A stretch of 46,522 bases of DNA from the NCBI RefSeq assembly GCF_020443565.1, contig NZ_JAIZZN010000032.1:1-46522 (forward strand), read 5' to 3'. Positions 16,658 to 24,758 of this stretch are shown here, piece by piece. The DNA is from Clostridium sp. CS001. Its GTDB lineage: Bacteria > Bacillota > Clostridia > Clostridiales > Clostridiaceae. The notes beneath the pieces were generated by a model. That model ran no database searches and had not been told where the DNA came from. It saw only the letters and a program-made list of their open reading frames with translations. A program made the translations under genes and the position numbers. The stretch's first letter is position 1, and every line of letters begins with the position of its first letter.

Positions 16658-16996
16658 TTAGCCATTTAATTTTCTTCTTCTATAAATTTCAACAAGAACC
16701 AATGCTGCTGGAATAGAAATAAAAAAACATATCATGCTGCCATACATTAATTTACTGTTTGTAGTCATAAAGATAGCATAAAGAAGTACACAACCTGGAA
16801 CTAAATTAATAGTTAATGCGGTTGCAAGCAACTTTTTATTCATTGCTTTTATGTCGTCTAATTTTAAAATTAATGTCACAATTGTAAATACTCCTCCAAC
16901 TACTCTGCTAATTAATGTGAATCCAATTTTATCTAATATAATAGATATGCCTAATATTACAAACAATATGATTGTTACGATATGTTGTTTTTTCAT
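16658..16996 (-). CDS. Four-span membrane protein, unknown
   Basis: A 112-residue integral membrane protein with four evenly spaced hydrophobic segments and short loops, ending VEIYRRRKLNG. The start is ATG 16996, nine bases after AGAGGA; a longer reading lacks a site. No family is recognised. Such small proteins in arrays of this kind are often immunity-like or cargo genes, but nothing in the sequence proves it. Confidence 0.6.
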   Translation of the reverse strand: MKKQHIVTIILFVILGISIILDKIGFTLISRVVGGVFTIVTLILKLDDIKAMNKKLLATALTINLVPGCVLLYAIFMTTNSKLMYGSMICFFISIPAALVLVEIYRRRKLNG

Positions 16997-17197
16997 CTTC
17001 AATGATCCTCTCTTAATATGCCGTATTTTATAACTATTCATATACCATAAAATATCATTGACGAACTATATATGAATGCTCCCTCTCAGTCACTTTAGAC
17101 AGTATACATCATTAATTGCTATTTTAAATCATTGGTACCATTATATAACATAATAGTAAAGATTAAAAGCATTCAGTCTTTACCTCGAAAGTTTTAT

Positions 17198-17240
17198 AAA
17201 TAAAGGGTATGCAATCTTATTTGCATACCCTTTATTTATA
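17198..17240 (-). terminator. Strong terminator after the HTH gene
   Basis: AAATAAAGGGTATGCAA (17198) pairs perfectly with its complement at 17221-17237 around a 6-base loop, a 17-bp stem with A/T-rich ends. It follows the stop of the HTH/membrane operon on the minus strand. Confidence 0.8.
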
Positions 17241-17295
17241 GGCACAAACCTATAATTCACTGTTCATGACGCCTATTTATAAAAATAAGTTATAT

Positions 17296-17511
17296 TTATT
17301 CATCAACAAACTCAAATAACTCTTCAACTGTGGTATTAAATACCTTGGCTATATCCATAGCTAACTTTAAGGATGGATTATATCTCCCATTTTCTAAATG
17401 TAGTATAGTTTCTCGTCTAACGTTCACTAATTTTGCAAGGTCAGCTTGCTTCATCAATGCTTTTTCTCTATATTCTTTAATGTTTGTATTTAGAATTGGC
17501 ACGTATTTCAA
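17296..17511 (-). CDS. HTH-XRE family regulator
   Basis: A 71-residue single-domain Cro/CI-type DNA-binding protein. The helix-turn-helix covers MKQADLAKLVNVRRETILHL, followed by ENGRYNPSLKLAMDIAKVFN, the usual end of the fold. The start overlaps the stop of the upstream membrane gene (TTGA). A GTG three codons later has better spacing from AAAGGGG and is an alternative. It is cotranscribed with the four-span membrane protein, a common two-gene pairing in Firmicutes. The perfect palindrome before the operon is the obvious binding site, which implies autoregulation. Confidence 0.85.
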   Translation of the reverse strand: MKYVPILNTNIKEYREKALMKQADLAKLVNVRRETILHLENGRYNPSLKLAMDIAKVFNTTVEELFEFVDE

Positions 17512-17918
17512 ATCCCCTTTCTGTCATAATATATAAAGGATAATAATCTTATTAAAGTAAATATAAATAGGATTAACAATAAGCAAATTCCTATTGCAAA
17601 CTTTGAAATAATAAAATTCTTAGAATGAGGAGATATAAGCAATACGCTTAACGTCAGAATTGAAATCGCTAAAAAATTCACACCAATCTTATTTACTTTA
17701 GATAAGATACTAATTACAAACTCATCACTTATGCCACTTAATCTTTTTTCATTCAACATAATTATGATACAAAATATAATCCAAAGAACACTTGGGACAG
17801 TAAAAAAATTTCCAGTAGCAATTAGATTTAGCTTAATCAGTAATAAAGTAATTAATAAATATAGTACTCCTAATAATTGAAATGCAAGCCTAAATTTAAT
17901 ATTCATTTTTCTTTTCAT
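17508..17918 (-). CDS. Four-span membrane protein paired with the HTH regulator
   Basis: A 136-residue integral membrane protein with four hydrophobic segments and a cytoplasmic loop (NEKRLSGISDEFVISILSKV) between spans two and three. This resembles the DUF2178-like membrane proteins that sit next to small XRE regulators. GGAGG lies seven bases before the ATG. The first gene of the operon, it ends in a 4-base overlap with the regulator. It may sense a membrane signal and control the HTH partner, but this is inferred from the pairing only. Confidence 0.7.
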   Translation of the reverse strand: MKRKMNIKFRLAFQLLGVLYLLITLLLIKLNLIATGNFFTVPSVLWIIFCIIIMLNEKRLSGISDEFVISILSKVNKIGVNFLAISILTLSVLLISPHSKNFIISKFAIGICLLLILFIFTLIRLLSFIYYDRKGI

Positions 17919-17932
17919 AAAAAAACCTCCTC

Positions 17933-17976
17933 AAGGTTATATATTTATAACCTGTATGTTATAAATATATAACCTT
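17933..17976. promoter_or_regulatory. Perfect 19-bp palindrome, likely operator
   Basis: AAGGTTATATATTTATAAC and its exact complement are separated by six bases (CTGTAT). The element ends eight bases before the GGAGG of the membrane/HTH operon. It is too AT-rich for a good terminator and lies at the expected promoter/operator position, so it is probably the binding site of the XRE regulator. It could also form a 5'-UTR hairpin. Confidence 0.65.
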
Positions 17977-18042
17977 ATGGAAGTTTTGTCAATATGAAAT
18001 TTTATCGTTTATCTTATAAATTTTATGCCCATTTCCTAATGC

Positions 18043-18960
18043 TTATTTTACAGCATTAACAATCCAATCAATAATATATTGAAATCTTTCTGCTGTAAGC
18101 GCATGTCCACCTTCATATTGTTTAATACTAAGCTGTTGCCCTGCATTATATCTTTTGTATTCTTTTTCTGCACTTTTGTATATATCCATTGCATCTTTTG
18201 AATATTTATCATCTGTTGCAGATACAATTAAAAATTTAGTAGGACAAATCTCACATACCACATCATCTATATCATAGTATTTCGCAAAATTGGGTATAAT
18301 GCTTGCCATCTCAATACCAACATTATTCTGAATTCTGTTTTTAAAGGTTGCAGCACTTCCACTTGCACAAGCATAACTTAATCTTTTATCAAATGCAGCA
18401 AGATAAATTGCTGTATTGCCACCATATGAATGTCCTAAACATCCTATTTTGCCTTTATCAACGCATCCTAGTCCATTTAGCACACTAATAGCCCCCATTG
18501 CATCTTCAATAACTATCTTAGCCAAAGTTTCTCCAGTAAGTATTCCATAGCACATTGTAAGAAAATGCTGCATATCGTCATCATCTGCATTCTCCTTGAT
18601 TCCCGTAGTGTTGACTCTTCTATCCTCAAAACACAATGAATCTGGTGCAATAACAACAAATCCTTGCTCTGCCAGTTTGGGCCCAAATGCTTGTAGATGA
18701 TTTCCTGCAAGACCACAGACTTCACTTTTGCCAAGGTTTCTTTCTCCGTTATGTTGATGGTTGATTAAAACAGCTGGGTGCCTTCCTTCTGAATCTGGTA
18801 AAAGCAAAAAAGCAACGATTTTACGTTCTTGTACAAAGTATTGAATAAGTTCACGTCTATATCCATTACATTGTGTTGTTTCTAAAACCTCATAATTAAT
18901 ACTATTACTGACATTTTCCAAACCTATAAGTTTTACCATATGTTCATTATTTGTTCCCAT
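18043..18960 (-). CDS. Dienelactone-hydrolase-like alpha/beta hydrolase
   Basis: A 305-residue alpha/beta hydrolase. The oxyanion-side region is HPAVLINHQHNG. The nucleophile elbow GCLGHSYGGNTAIYLAAF places Ser in GHSYGG, the acid is probably Asp in VSATDDKYS, and the His is in EGGHALTAER near the C-terminus, so the full triad is present. The relatives are dienelactone hydrolases and acetyl-xylan-esterase-like esterases; the natural substrate is unknown. There is no signal peptide, so it is cytoplasmic. The ATG follows AGGGGG. It is one of the few full-length enzymes in this part of the array. Confidence 0.82.
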   Translation of the reverse strand: MGTNNEHMVKLIGLENVSNSINYEVLETTQCNGYRRELIQYFVQERKIVAFLLLPDSEGRHPAVLINHQHNGERNLGKSEVCGLAGNHLQAFGPKLAEQGFVVIAPDSLCFEDRRVNTTGIKENADDDDMQHFLTMCYGILTGETLAKIVIEDAMGAISVLNGLGCVDKGKIGCLGHSYGGNTAIYLAAFDKRLSYACASGSAATFKNRIQNNVGIEMASIIPNFAKYYDIDDVVCEICPTKFLIVSATDDKYSKDAMDIYKSAEKEYKRYNAGQQLSIKQYEGGHALTAERFQYIIDWIVNAVK

Positions 18961-19057
18961 GCTACCCCCTTATAACAAATACAGCTCAGCTGTTCCTTGT
19001 TCCTTATCAATATTCCAAATACTAATTGTACCTATAACCTTCTTGGACACTTTGTGT

Positions 19058-19528
19058 TCAAGCATAGGAATTTAAATTCCTATGCTTCTCCATTACATAG
19101 TTTATAAGAAAAACTCCTGACACCTCGACCTGTTGCTCCTTTAAAACCTTATAACCTCTTTTTTCAAAAAAAGGTTTTGCTGTAATTGAAGCATGAACTG
19201 AAATTGTATCACCATTTGCCTGTTTCTCCAATTCATCGCAAATTGCCGTTGCAACACCTCTGCCTTGAAAGTCTTTATGAACATAGAGTCGGTCTAAATA
19301 ATTTGTTTTATCAATATCTCCAAAGCCAACAATCTGTCGTCCCTCAATTGCCACTATACTGTAATTTTCTAAAAGTGATTTGTTCCATCTATTCGTGTCT
19401 AATTTTCCTGTTGCCCAAACATCTACTTGTACCTGACTATAATCTTTCAAATTGATTGAATGTACAGTGTTATAAAACAACTCTGCTATCTCATCAAAAT
19501 CTGTATTTTGATATTTCCTAATTTCCAT
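19058..19528 (-). CDS. GNAT family N-acetyltransferase
   Basis: A 156-residue GNAT enzyme of the YafP-like type. Motif A is LYVHKDFQGRGVATAICDEL (loop FQGRGVA), and motif B is ASITAKPFFEKRGYKVLKEQ. The N-terminal stretch IRKYQNTDFDEIAELFYNTV is the usual first strand and helix. Length and motifs are complete. The ATG follows GAGGAGG. Function is likely small-molecule acetylation with an unknown acceptor. It stands alone between short gaps. Confidence 0.88.
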   Translation of the reverse strand: MEIRKYQNTDFDEIAELFYNTVHSINLKDYSQVQVDVWATGKLDTNRWNKSLLENYSIVAIEGRQIVGFGDIDKTNYLDRLYVHKDFQGRGVATAICDELEKQANGDTISVHASITAKPFFEKRGYKVLKEQQVEVSGVFLINYVMEKHRNLNSYA

Positions 19529-19667
19529 TATGTCCTCCTCAATCTACCATCCAATTACATATTATATAGATTATCTTTAATTCGCAGTTAAAGAAAAAGT
19601 TGAATCTATCGCATTTTTGAGAGAGATTCACAATATATAAAGAAAAAGTATGAATTAAAGTGTTATT

Positions 19668-19847
19668 TTACTTCTTTTGTCTTTTGAATACAAACATCAT
19701 CATAGAACCGAGCATATCCATACATTGAAAATTAACAAGTTCCCAACCCTCATTTGCGTGTTTGAAAAGAATCTCATTGCATTTTTGTTTTAGAGAACGT
19801 TTGGTATCCCACATTGAACTAAATATCTCAGTTTTGTATTCCCACAT
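19668..19847 (-). CDS. DUF4177 family small protein
   Basis: A 59-residue gene with GGGGG eight bases before its ATG. The product reads MWEYKTEIF, later ANEGWELVNF, and a final beta strand MFVFKRQKK: the layout of DUF4177, whose members start with a W-Y-K strand and contain EGWELV. Function is unknown, and it is probably a small soluble alpha/beta protein. The gene is complete and stands alone, typical of a cassette-like insert. Confidence 0.7.
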   Translation of the reverse strand: MWEYKTEIFSSMWDTKRSLKQKCNEILFKHANEGWELVNFQCMDMLGSMMMFVFKRQKK

Positions 19848-19884
19848 AGTATCCCCCTAATTATTAATAATTTTTAATTTGCAC

Positions 19885-19941
19885 TTTCTAACGATTGCCC
19901 ATTAACCCAGAAATTGATTTAGTAGGTCTTTTAAGAATATT
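19885..19941 (+). repeat. Array hairpin repeat, copy C
   Basis: ATTAACCCAGAAATTGATTT is followed by AGTAGGTCTTTTAAGAATAT. It is the most diverged hairpin copy, but the distal AGTAGGTCTTTTAAGAAT part matches copies A and B well. It has the same orientation as the others and lies between the DUF4177 and GrpB genes. Confidence 0.6.
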
Positions 19942-19980
19942 TCTAACTAAGCTTAGATACACATTGTTCCAATAATAGGA

Positions 19981-20556
19981 CTAATATCGCTCTCCTAATT
20001 CTTTCCTTGCTTGTTCAGTAATGCTTTCGATAAAGTTAGATTTTGCACTTGTATATCCTTCTCTATCAAATTCATATCTTTCTTTCAGTTGTAGTTTTAA
20101 CTTTCCATATTCCTCTAAAATGTCAGGATGTAATATTAAATAATCTCGAAAATATAGTTCATCCCAATCACCGCTATAACGCACATGAACATGATATGCT
20201 TGACCACTAAAACCATTTGGAGTATACCCTTTCATAAACATCATATGTGGAGCAGGTTTATCTGGCTGAGGGCTATAACCATAACCAATTCCTTTGAGTA
20301 AAGAGATTATTCTCTTTGTATCCATGTCATTTTGAATTTCTAATAAAATATCAACCGTAGGTTTTGCATACAAATTAGGTACAGAAGTGCTCCCATAATG
20401 ATTTATTCTTACAATATTACTTAAACCTATCATTTGCTCAATGTTCTTTTTTTCAGACAAATATAAAGTACGCCACATTGGGTCATGCTCACTTATAATA
20501 ATGGGAAACAGTCTTCCTAATTCTTCTGTATTCATTTCATCTAATTGTTTTTCCAA
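19981..20556 (-). CDS. GrpB family (UPF0157) protein
   Basis: A 191-residue member of the GrpB family, a group with a nucleotidyltransferase fold and no settled function. The signature is NHYGSTSVPNLYAKPTVDIL with the GS-D-D arrangement typical of nucleotidyltransferases; HVHVRYSGDWDELYFRDYL is the second conserved block. The start is TTG 20556 behind GGGGGGAG. The gene is complete. Similar genes are common cargo of chromosomal integrons and accessory islands. Confidence 0.85.
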   Translation of the reverse strand: MEKQLDEMNTEELGRLFPIIISEHDPMWRTLYLSEKKNIEQMIGLSNIVRINHYGSTSVPNLYAKPTVDILLEIQNDMDTKRIISLLKGIGYGYSPQPDKPAPHMMFMKGYTPNGFSGQAYHVHVRYSGDWDELYFRDYLILHPDILEEYGKLKLQLKERYEFDREGYTSAKSNFIESITEQARKELGERY

Positions 20557-20697
20557 AATTTCTCCCCCCTAATATAAATATTGGATATACTTGTAAATAT
20601 ATATAGCATTATAGTTTTCAACAGTATACTTAAACATAACCATTCTTTTAAATATTAATTATGATTATATATAGAAGATTTTTAATATATACTCAAA

Positions 20698-21108
20698 TTA
20701 ATGTTTTACAATCATTCCTTTATAAGCAATAAATGCACATGTAATCATTGATAATAATAATCCTACAATTCTCGATATTCTCATATTAGTTGGGAAACTG
20801 TATTTGAATGCAATTACAACTAAATATATTAAAGAAATAGTAAATATCAAAACTAGTATTAATAATATTAATACTTTACGTTTGTCTACTATTTTATTTC
20901 TAAAATAAAAATATATTATTATAAAAGTTAATAATGAAAATGCAGATGCAAGTATACAAGACGAATCCATTATGCGACTAACAATATTAGGATATCCGTT
21001 TTCAAGGTCGTAATAAAAGAAAAATTCCAGTAGTTTTAAAACAAAGATAAAAATGAGCATTCCCAATACCATAATAACTGATCTGGATTTCCCTAATCCA
21101 TCTTTCAA
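20698..21108 (-). CDS. Four-span membrane protein, unknown
   Basis: A protein of about 136 residues with four hydrophobic segments; a basic loop RNKIVDKRKV follows the second, and the C-terminus is short (KGMIVKH). No family is recognised. GGGAG abuts the first ATG, so a TTG nine bases downstream (21108) is the better start. It stands alone. Confidence 0.6.
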   Translation of the reverse strand: MKDGLGKSRSVIMVLGMLIFIFVLKLLEFFFYYDLENGYPNIVSRIMDSSCILASAFSLLTFIIIYFYFRNKIVDKRKVLILLILVLIFTISLIYLVVIAFKYSFPTNMRISRIVGLLLSMITCAFIAYKGMIVKH

Positions 21109-21178
21109 AAAAATCATCTCCCTATTAAAATTTAATAATACTTATAGGTACATAAACTATTGCATAATATCTTACAGA

Positions 21179-21235
21179 CTCCTACTAACTAAGGAATTAG
21201 CTTAGTAGTTCTTTTATGAAAGATACGAATTAACT
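21179..21235 (+). repeat. Array hairpin repeat, copy D with tail
   Basis: The best-formed copy: CTACTAA pairs with TTAGTAG around an inner CTAAGGAATTAG stem, followed by TTCTTTTATGAAAGATACG and AATTAAC. Further right, CTACCACTCTACAAATTGGAA (21252-21272) resembles CTTCAACTCTACGAATGGGAA at 8410, so the conserved unit may reach about 100 bases. Confidence 0.75.
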
Positions 21236-21299
21236 GACACTAAAATTATGCTACTACCACTCTACAAATTGGAATCTATTACTTGTCTATATAATCGGT

Positions 21300-22133
21300 T
21301 TATGAGTAATCCTCACCAAAACGACTTGCATTTTTTAGCACTTCTTTAACTATTTTTGCTATTTGTTCATACTTCGTATTACCAACAAGTCTGAAGTATA
21401 AGCCTTTTAAGAAAAGAATTACATTGAATTCAATAAATAAATAATCAGGAACTATACCTTTTTTTTCTATGTTACCAACGTTTCTGATCCATTCTTCAAT
21501 TTCTTCTACAGGAATTATATCTCTTTCCCAAACCGCCTTAACAGTCGATATCATCCTCTCATCCTCGTTGTTAATATATCCATAGTAATCTATGCTAATT
21601 TTTTTATGAATTGAATCGAGTATCTCTTTTAGACCTTCATAGCCTATTATCTGACATTGTGCAAGCTCTGCCAGGGCATCAGCACCGTGGGCAGCCCCAT
21701 GAGCCCAGCTTTTACCTTCAACAAAGCCTCTTACATCCCTGTCCTCATTATAAAATTTCAAAACTGTATTAAAAGCTTTTAAAATATCGCTATCAGATAA
21801 AAGCTTCCTGTGCTTATAGATGATACATGCAGCCACTTCAACGGAAAAAGTTCTGCCAAAAACCGTATCATTAATTTCTCCCAATCCATTTAAAATATGT
21901 TTTTCGTCTAATGCTATCATAAATATATCGTGTGCTTCTTCAAATGTCAGAACATCAGTCATTATCCAATTTACCTGAACACCATAAAGCAAGTCATTGC
22001 GCAACTCACCGTCAATATCTCCTATATAATCCATCATCACTAAGGATAATTTATATGGGTTCACATCCTCTGGTACTGCATATTTGTTATCTTTTATATT
22101 TCTTAATAATGTCTTTAACGCTTGCTTTTCCAT
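21300..22133 (-). CDS. DUF2785 family protein
   Basis: A 277-residue soluble, helical protein. GKSWAHGAAHGADALAELAQ is the DUF2785 signature, and the rest (EVAACIIYKHRKLLSDSDIL, ERDIIPVEEIEEWIRNV) fits a HEAT-like helical repeat. Function is unknown. The frame is open to TTG 22145, but ATG 22133 has GGGG at good spacing and gives the usual N-terminus MEKQALKTLL. It is complete and alone. Confidence 0.8.
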   Translation of the reverse strand: MEKQALKTLLRNIKDNKYAVPEDVNPYKLSLVMMDYIGDIDGELRNDLLYGVQVNWIMTDVLTFEEAHDIFMIALDEKHILNGLGEINDTVFGRTFSVEVAACIIYKHRKLLSDSDILKAFNTVLKFYNEDRDVRGFVEGKSWAHGAAHGADALAELAQCQIIGYEGLKEILDSIHKKISIDYYGYINNEDERMISTVKAVWERDIIPVEEIEEWIRNVGNIEKKGIVPDYLFIEFNVILFLKGLYFRLVGNTKYEQIAKIVKEVLKNASRFGEDYS

Positions 22134-22362
22134 ACATTTCCCCAACCTCTCAATATTTTTTTAGTTCCCTTCTACTGCCATAGCTTACTATCTTTTTTTC
22201 AAAAGTCGTTATTATACATACTTCACCTTCTCATTATATTATTTCCACTACTAAAGTAATCCTTCATGGAATACTCTCTATTCTTAACTTAATGTAGTAC
22301 CTCATGTAATGCTTCATAATAAAATACTAATTCAAATGAATCCGTAATGGAAGATATTAATG

Positions 22363-22653
22363 CTAGTACCGATAATTCAATATTATTTTCGCAACAATAA
22401 ACATTGAAAAAATACACACCTGCATAATATTCCACCAATTATTTTTCCAACTGAAATTATCTTCAAAAAATTTATTATTAATAATACTCCCTGCATTAGT
22501 AATGACAATTCCACCACACATTATAATTATCATCATTCCTTTCAATATATCTTTATCGATAAAAAAATAGTAAATACAAACACCTATCATCGCAGTGCCA
22601 ACAATCCACTGAATGCTACCATTAATTTTCTTTAACAAAGCTTTATGAACCAT
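22363..22653 (-). CDS. Small three-span membrane protein
   Basis: A 96-residue membrane protein with three hydrophobic segments and a Trp-rich loop (DNFSWKNNWWNIMQ) between the second and third. AGGAGGAATAAT precedes the ATG, so it is likely expressed. No family is recognised. The 229 bases between it and the DUF2785 gene hold no clear coding frame. Confidence 0.6.
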   Translation of the reverse strand: MVHKALLKKINGSIQWIVGTAMIGVCIYYFFIDKDILKGMMIIIMCGGIVITNAGSIINNKFFEDNFSWKNNWWNIMQVCIFSMFIVAKIILNYRY

Positions 22654-22849
22654 ATTATTCCTCCTTTCTTATGCTCTAAATTCTAAGGTTGTTACTCAAG
22701 ATATGAACATTGAGAACTAGTAATTTTGAGAGTTCTGAAACAAAAAATTGGGTAGATAATTAAAAACAAATTATATTACATAGAATTCATTCACTTACAA
22801 ATCTATCTTTACTTATTCTTATCATTATTTTAAAAATCACATCAACATT

Positions 22850-23918
22850 TTACTTAAACATGGCCTTTTCAGTTAATATATTACTAATTTCTCTAGATAA
22901 TTTATAAGCATCACCTGCCCCAAAAACTATAATTATATCTCCGCTTTTAACTTTTCTAAGGATTTTACCACATATTTCATCAGAGCTTTCTATATATTCA
23001 GCTTTACTTATATCTATTTCATTACATAGCATATCAAAATTAACTGGCTCTATGTTTTTATTTGCTTCTCGTCCTAAAAATGGTTTTGTAATAATAACTC
23101 TATCTGCTTTCTTTAATGCCATAACGAACTCATTAAAAAATAGCTTTGCCCTTGAAAGTTGATGGGGTTCAAAAATAGCAAAAACTTTTTTTCCTGGATA
23201 ACTAAGTTTAATTGAATCTAATGTAGTGGCTACTGCTGAAGGATGATGAGCAAAGTCATCAAAAACCTTAATATCATCAACATCTGCTATTAATTCTAGC
23301 CTTCTTCCTATTCCTTTAAAATTTTCAAAGGAATTCTTTATTGCATCTATATCAACACCTAACTCTAAGGCAGTAATTAATACCCCTAAAGAGTTATAAA
23401 CATTATGTTTACCTATAAGTCCAAGCCTAAAATCATTTTCTTTGTCTCCATTTATTACTTTAAATGATGAATATTCAGGGGTATTTGAACCCAATTGGGC
23501 TTTATACTCCATGTCAAAAGGAAATTCAAACTTATTATCTATATAATATCCAATAACTTTTACTCCTTCGACCTTTAACCAGTCTTTTAATTCACATAAA
23601 ATTTCTCTAATAGCTGTACTATCTTCATTAACAATTAAAATTTTCGGACCTTTAAGCCTTTTTATAAAGTTTTTAAAAGAATTCTTAACTTCATTTAGAT
23701 TTACCATGTGTACCTGCAATGGAAATAACAAATTTGTCATTTTGCACATATTTAGCTGAAAACTCCTGCCATGTCATTAAAATTTCTCTTTTTTTAGCTT
23801 CCAGTATTTCTGGATGATTAGGGGAAATATCTAAAATGGCAGGTGATATAGCTAAAATATTAATATCCTCTATATGACTTAAATCATGACATTTTAGAAC
23901 CTCTATATTATTTTCCAA
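22850..23918 (-). pseudogene. murC: MurC/Mpl-type Mur ligase, N-terminus and an internal segment lost
   Basis: The C-terminal 280 codons are a good UDP-N-acetylmuramate ligase (FDDFAHHPSAVATTLDSIKL, IFEPHQLSRAKLFFNEF, VFGAGDAYKLSREI). The upstream piece, from 23918, reads SPAILDISPNHPEILEAKKR and FVISIAGTHGKS, the start of the ATP loop. After GKS the frame breaks, and the next frame resumes at NLNEVKNSFKNFIKRL, so about 75-80 residues, including the end of the GKSTTT loop and the ENxxxDH region, are missing. The N-terminal Rossmann part (GIGGIGMSGLA) is absent too. The join TAAATCTAAATG fits deletion between two AAATCTA copies. An intact murC should exist elsewhere. Confidence 0.82.
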
Positions 23919-23973
23919 TATAATTCACTCCTATTATCATATTACTTAGATTAAGGCTATTAATTTAACAAAC

Positions 23974-24477
23974 TTACTTAACCACGATATTTAGTACGAG
24001 TTCACCTTGAACCTCCGAACTATCAATATCCATATATTTAAATACTCTCTTCTCACTACCCCTTGATCTAGACTTAAATAAAAAATTCTGTCTTCTATTG
24101 GAATCACCCTTTAAAGAAGTGAATTTAAATTCATAGGGCTCTATAAAATTAGAGTCTTTACATTCTAAAATTTTAATATCTTTCATCTCTTCTATTTGCC
24201 ATTTTAAAGGCCTTGTAATGTTAGCATTGAGTGAAATAATAAATTCTGTATCTTTTGGTACACTCAAGTCATCATGTTTATTTTTATTTGATTGACACCG
24301 TTCAAACTTTGTGAAGGGCGCTTGAAATCTTATAATATACACTTCTTTTGAATTATACTTGTGATTTTTCAAAACAACATCACTTTTACCCATGTATATA
24401 ACTGTTTTAGAATTAAAATATAGTACATATGCAAACACTAAACCTACTATAAATAATAATGGAAGCTTTTTTTTCAT
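23974..24477 (-). CDS. Membrane-anchored hypothetical protein
   Basis: A 167-residue protein with an N-terminal anchor or uncleaved signal (LPLLFIVGLVFAYVLYF) and a beta-rich extracytoplasmic domain. The order of ANITRPLKWQIEE, a DSNRRQNFLFKSRSRGSEKR strand and a late KYMDIDSSEVQGELVLNIVV weakly recalls chagasin-like or Ig-like folds, but the key motifs are not convincing. The ATG follows AGGAG. It is the last minus-strand gene of the array; the next gene at 24759 reads the other way, with a shared 280-base control region between them. Confidence 0.6.
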   Translation of the reverse strand: MKKKLPLLFIVGLVFAYVLYFNSKTVIYMGKSDVVLKNHKYNSKEVYIIRFQAPFTKFERCQSNKNKHDDLSVPKDTEFIISLNANITRPLKWQIEEMKDIKILECKDSNFIEPYEFKFTSLKGDSNRRQNFLFKSRSRGSEKRVFKYMDIDSSEVQGELVLNIVVK

Positions 24478-24592
24478 GATGATACACTCCTATATATTTA
24501 TATTTTGTAATTTAATCAATCTTCTATGCTAGCAAACAATTACTCTATCATTTAAAATGGTAGATCACTTCAATATTAACATATAAAGGATA

Positions 24593-24622
24593 ACAGTTCA
24601 ATTTATGCTTAATACAGTTCAA
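24593..24622. promoter_or_regulatory. Direct repeat, possible operator
   Basis: ACAGTTCAA occurs twice (24593-24601 and 24614-24622), 21 bases or two helical turns apart, in the divergent region between the gene ending at 24477 and the XRE-cupin gene at 24759. It could be an operator of that regulator. No other structure stands out in this 280-base gap. Confidence 0.4.
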
Positions 24623-24758
24623 GACTATATTATTGCAAATCCATCAATTTCTCTTATCTCTATAATATTTCACTCTCATGAAATTATTTTAATATATTAT
24701 ATGAATTCCCCAATAAATAATATATAATATTTACATGAATGAAATTAGGAGTGGTTTT

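Noticed and set aside
3857-21235. Short hairpin repeats as classical integron attC sites
   Set aside because: The paired core is only about 30 bases and lacks the RYYYAAC/GTTRRRY boxes in the right order; no integrase is visible. Only an array analogy is claimed.
3857-21235. CRISPR array
   Set aside because: Copies are kilobases apart, with genes between them and no regular spacers or cas genes.
22850-23918. Functional second Mur ligase made of two proteins
   Set aside because: The first frame stops inside the ATP loop, the second has no start with a ribosome binding site, and the segment between them is missing in family terms.
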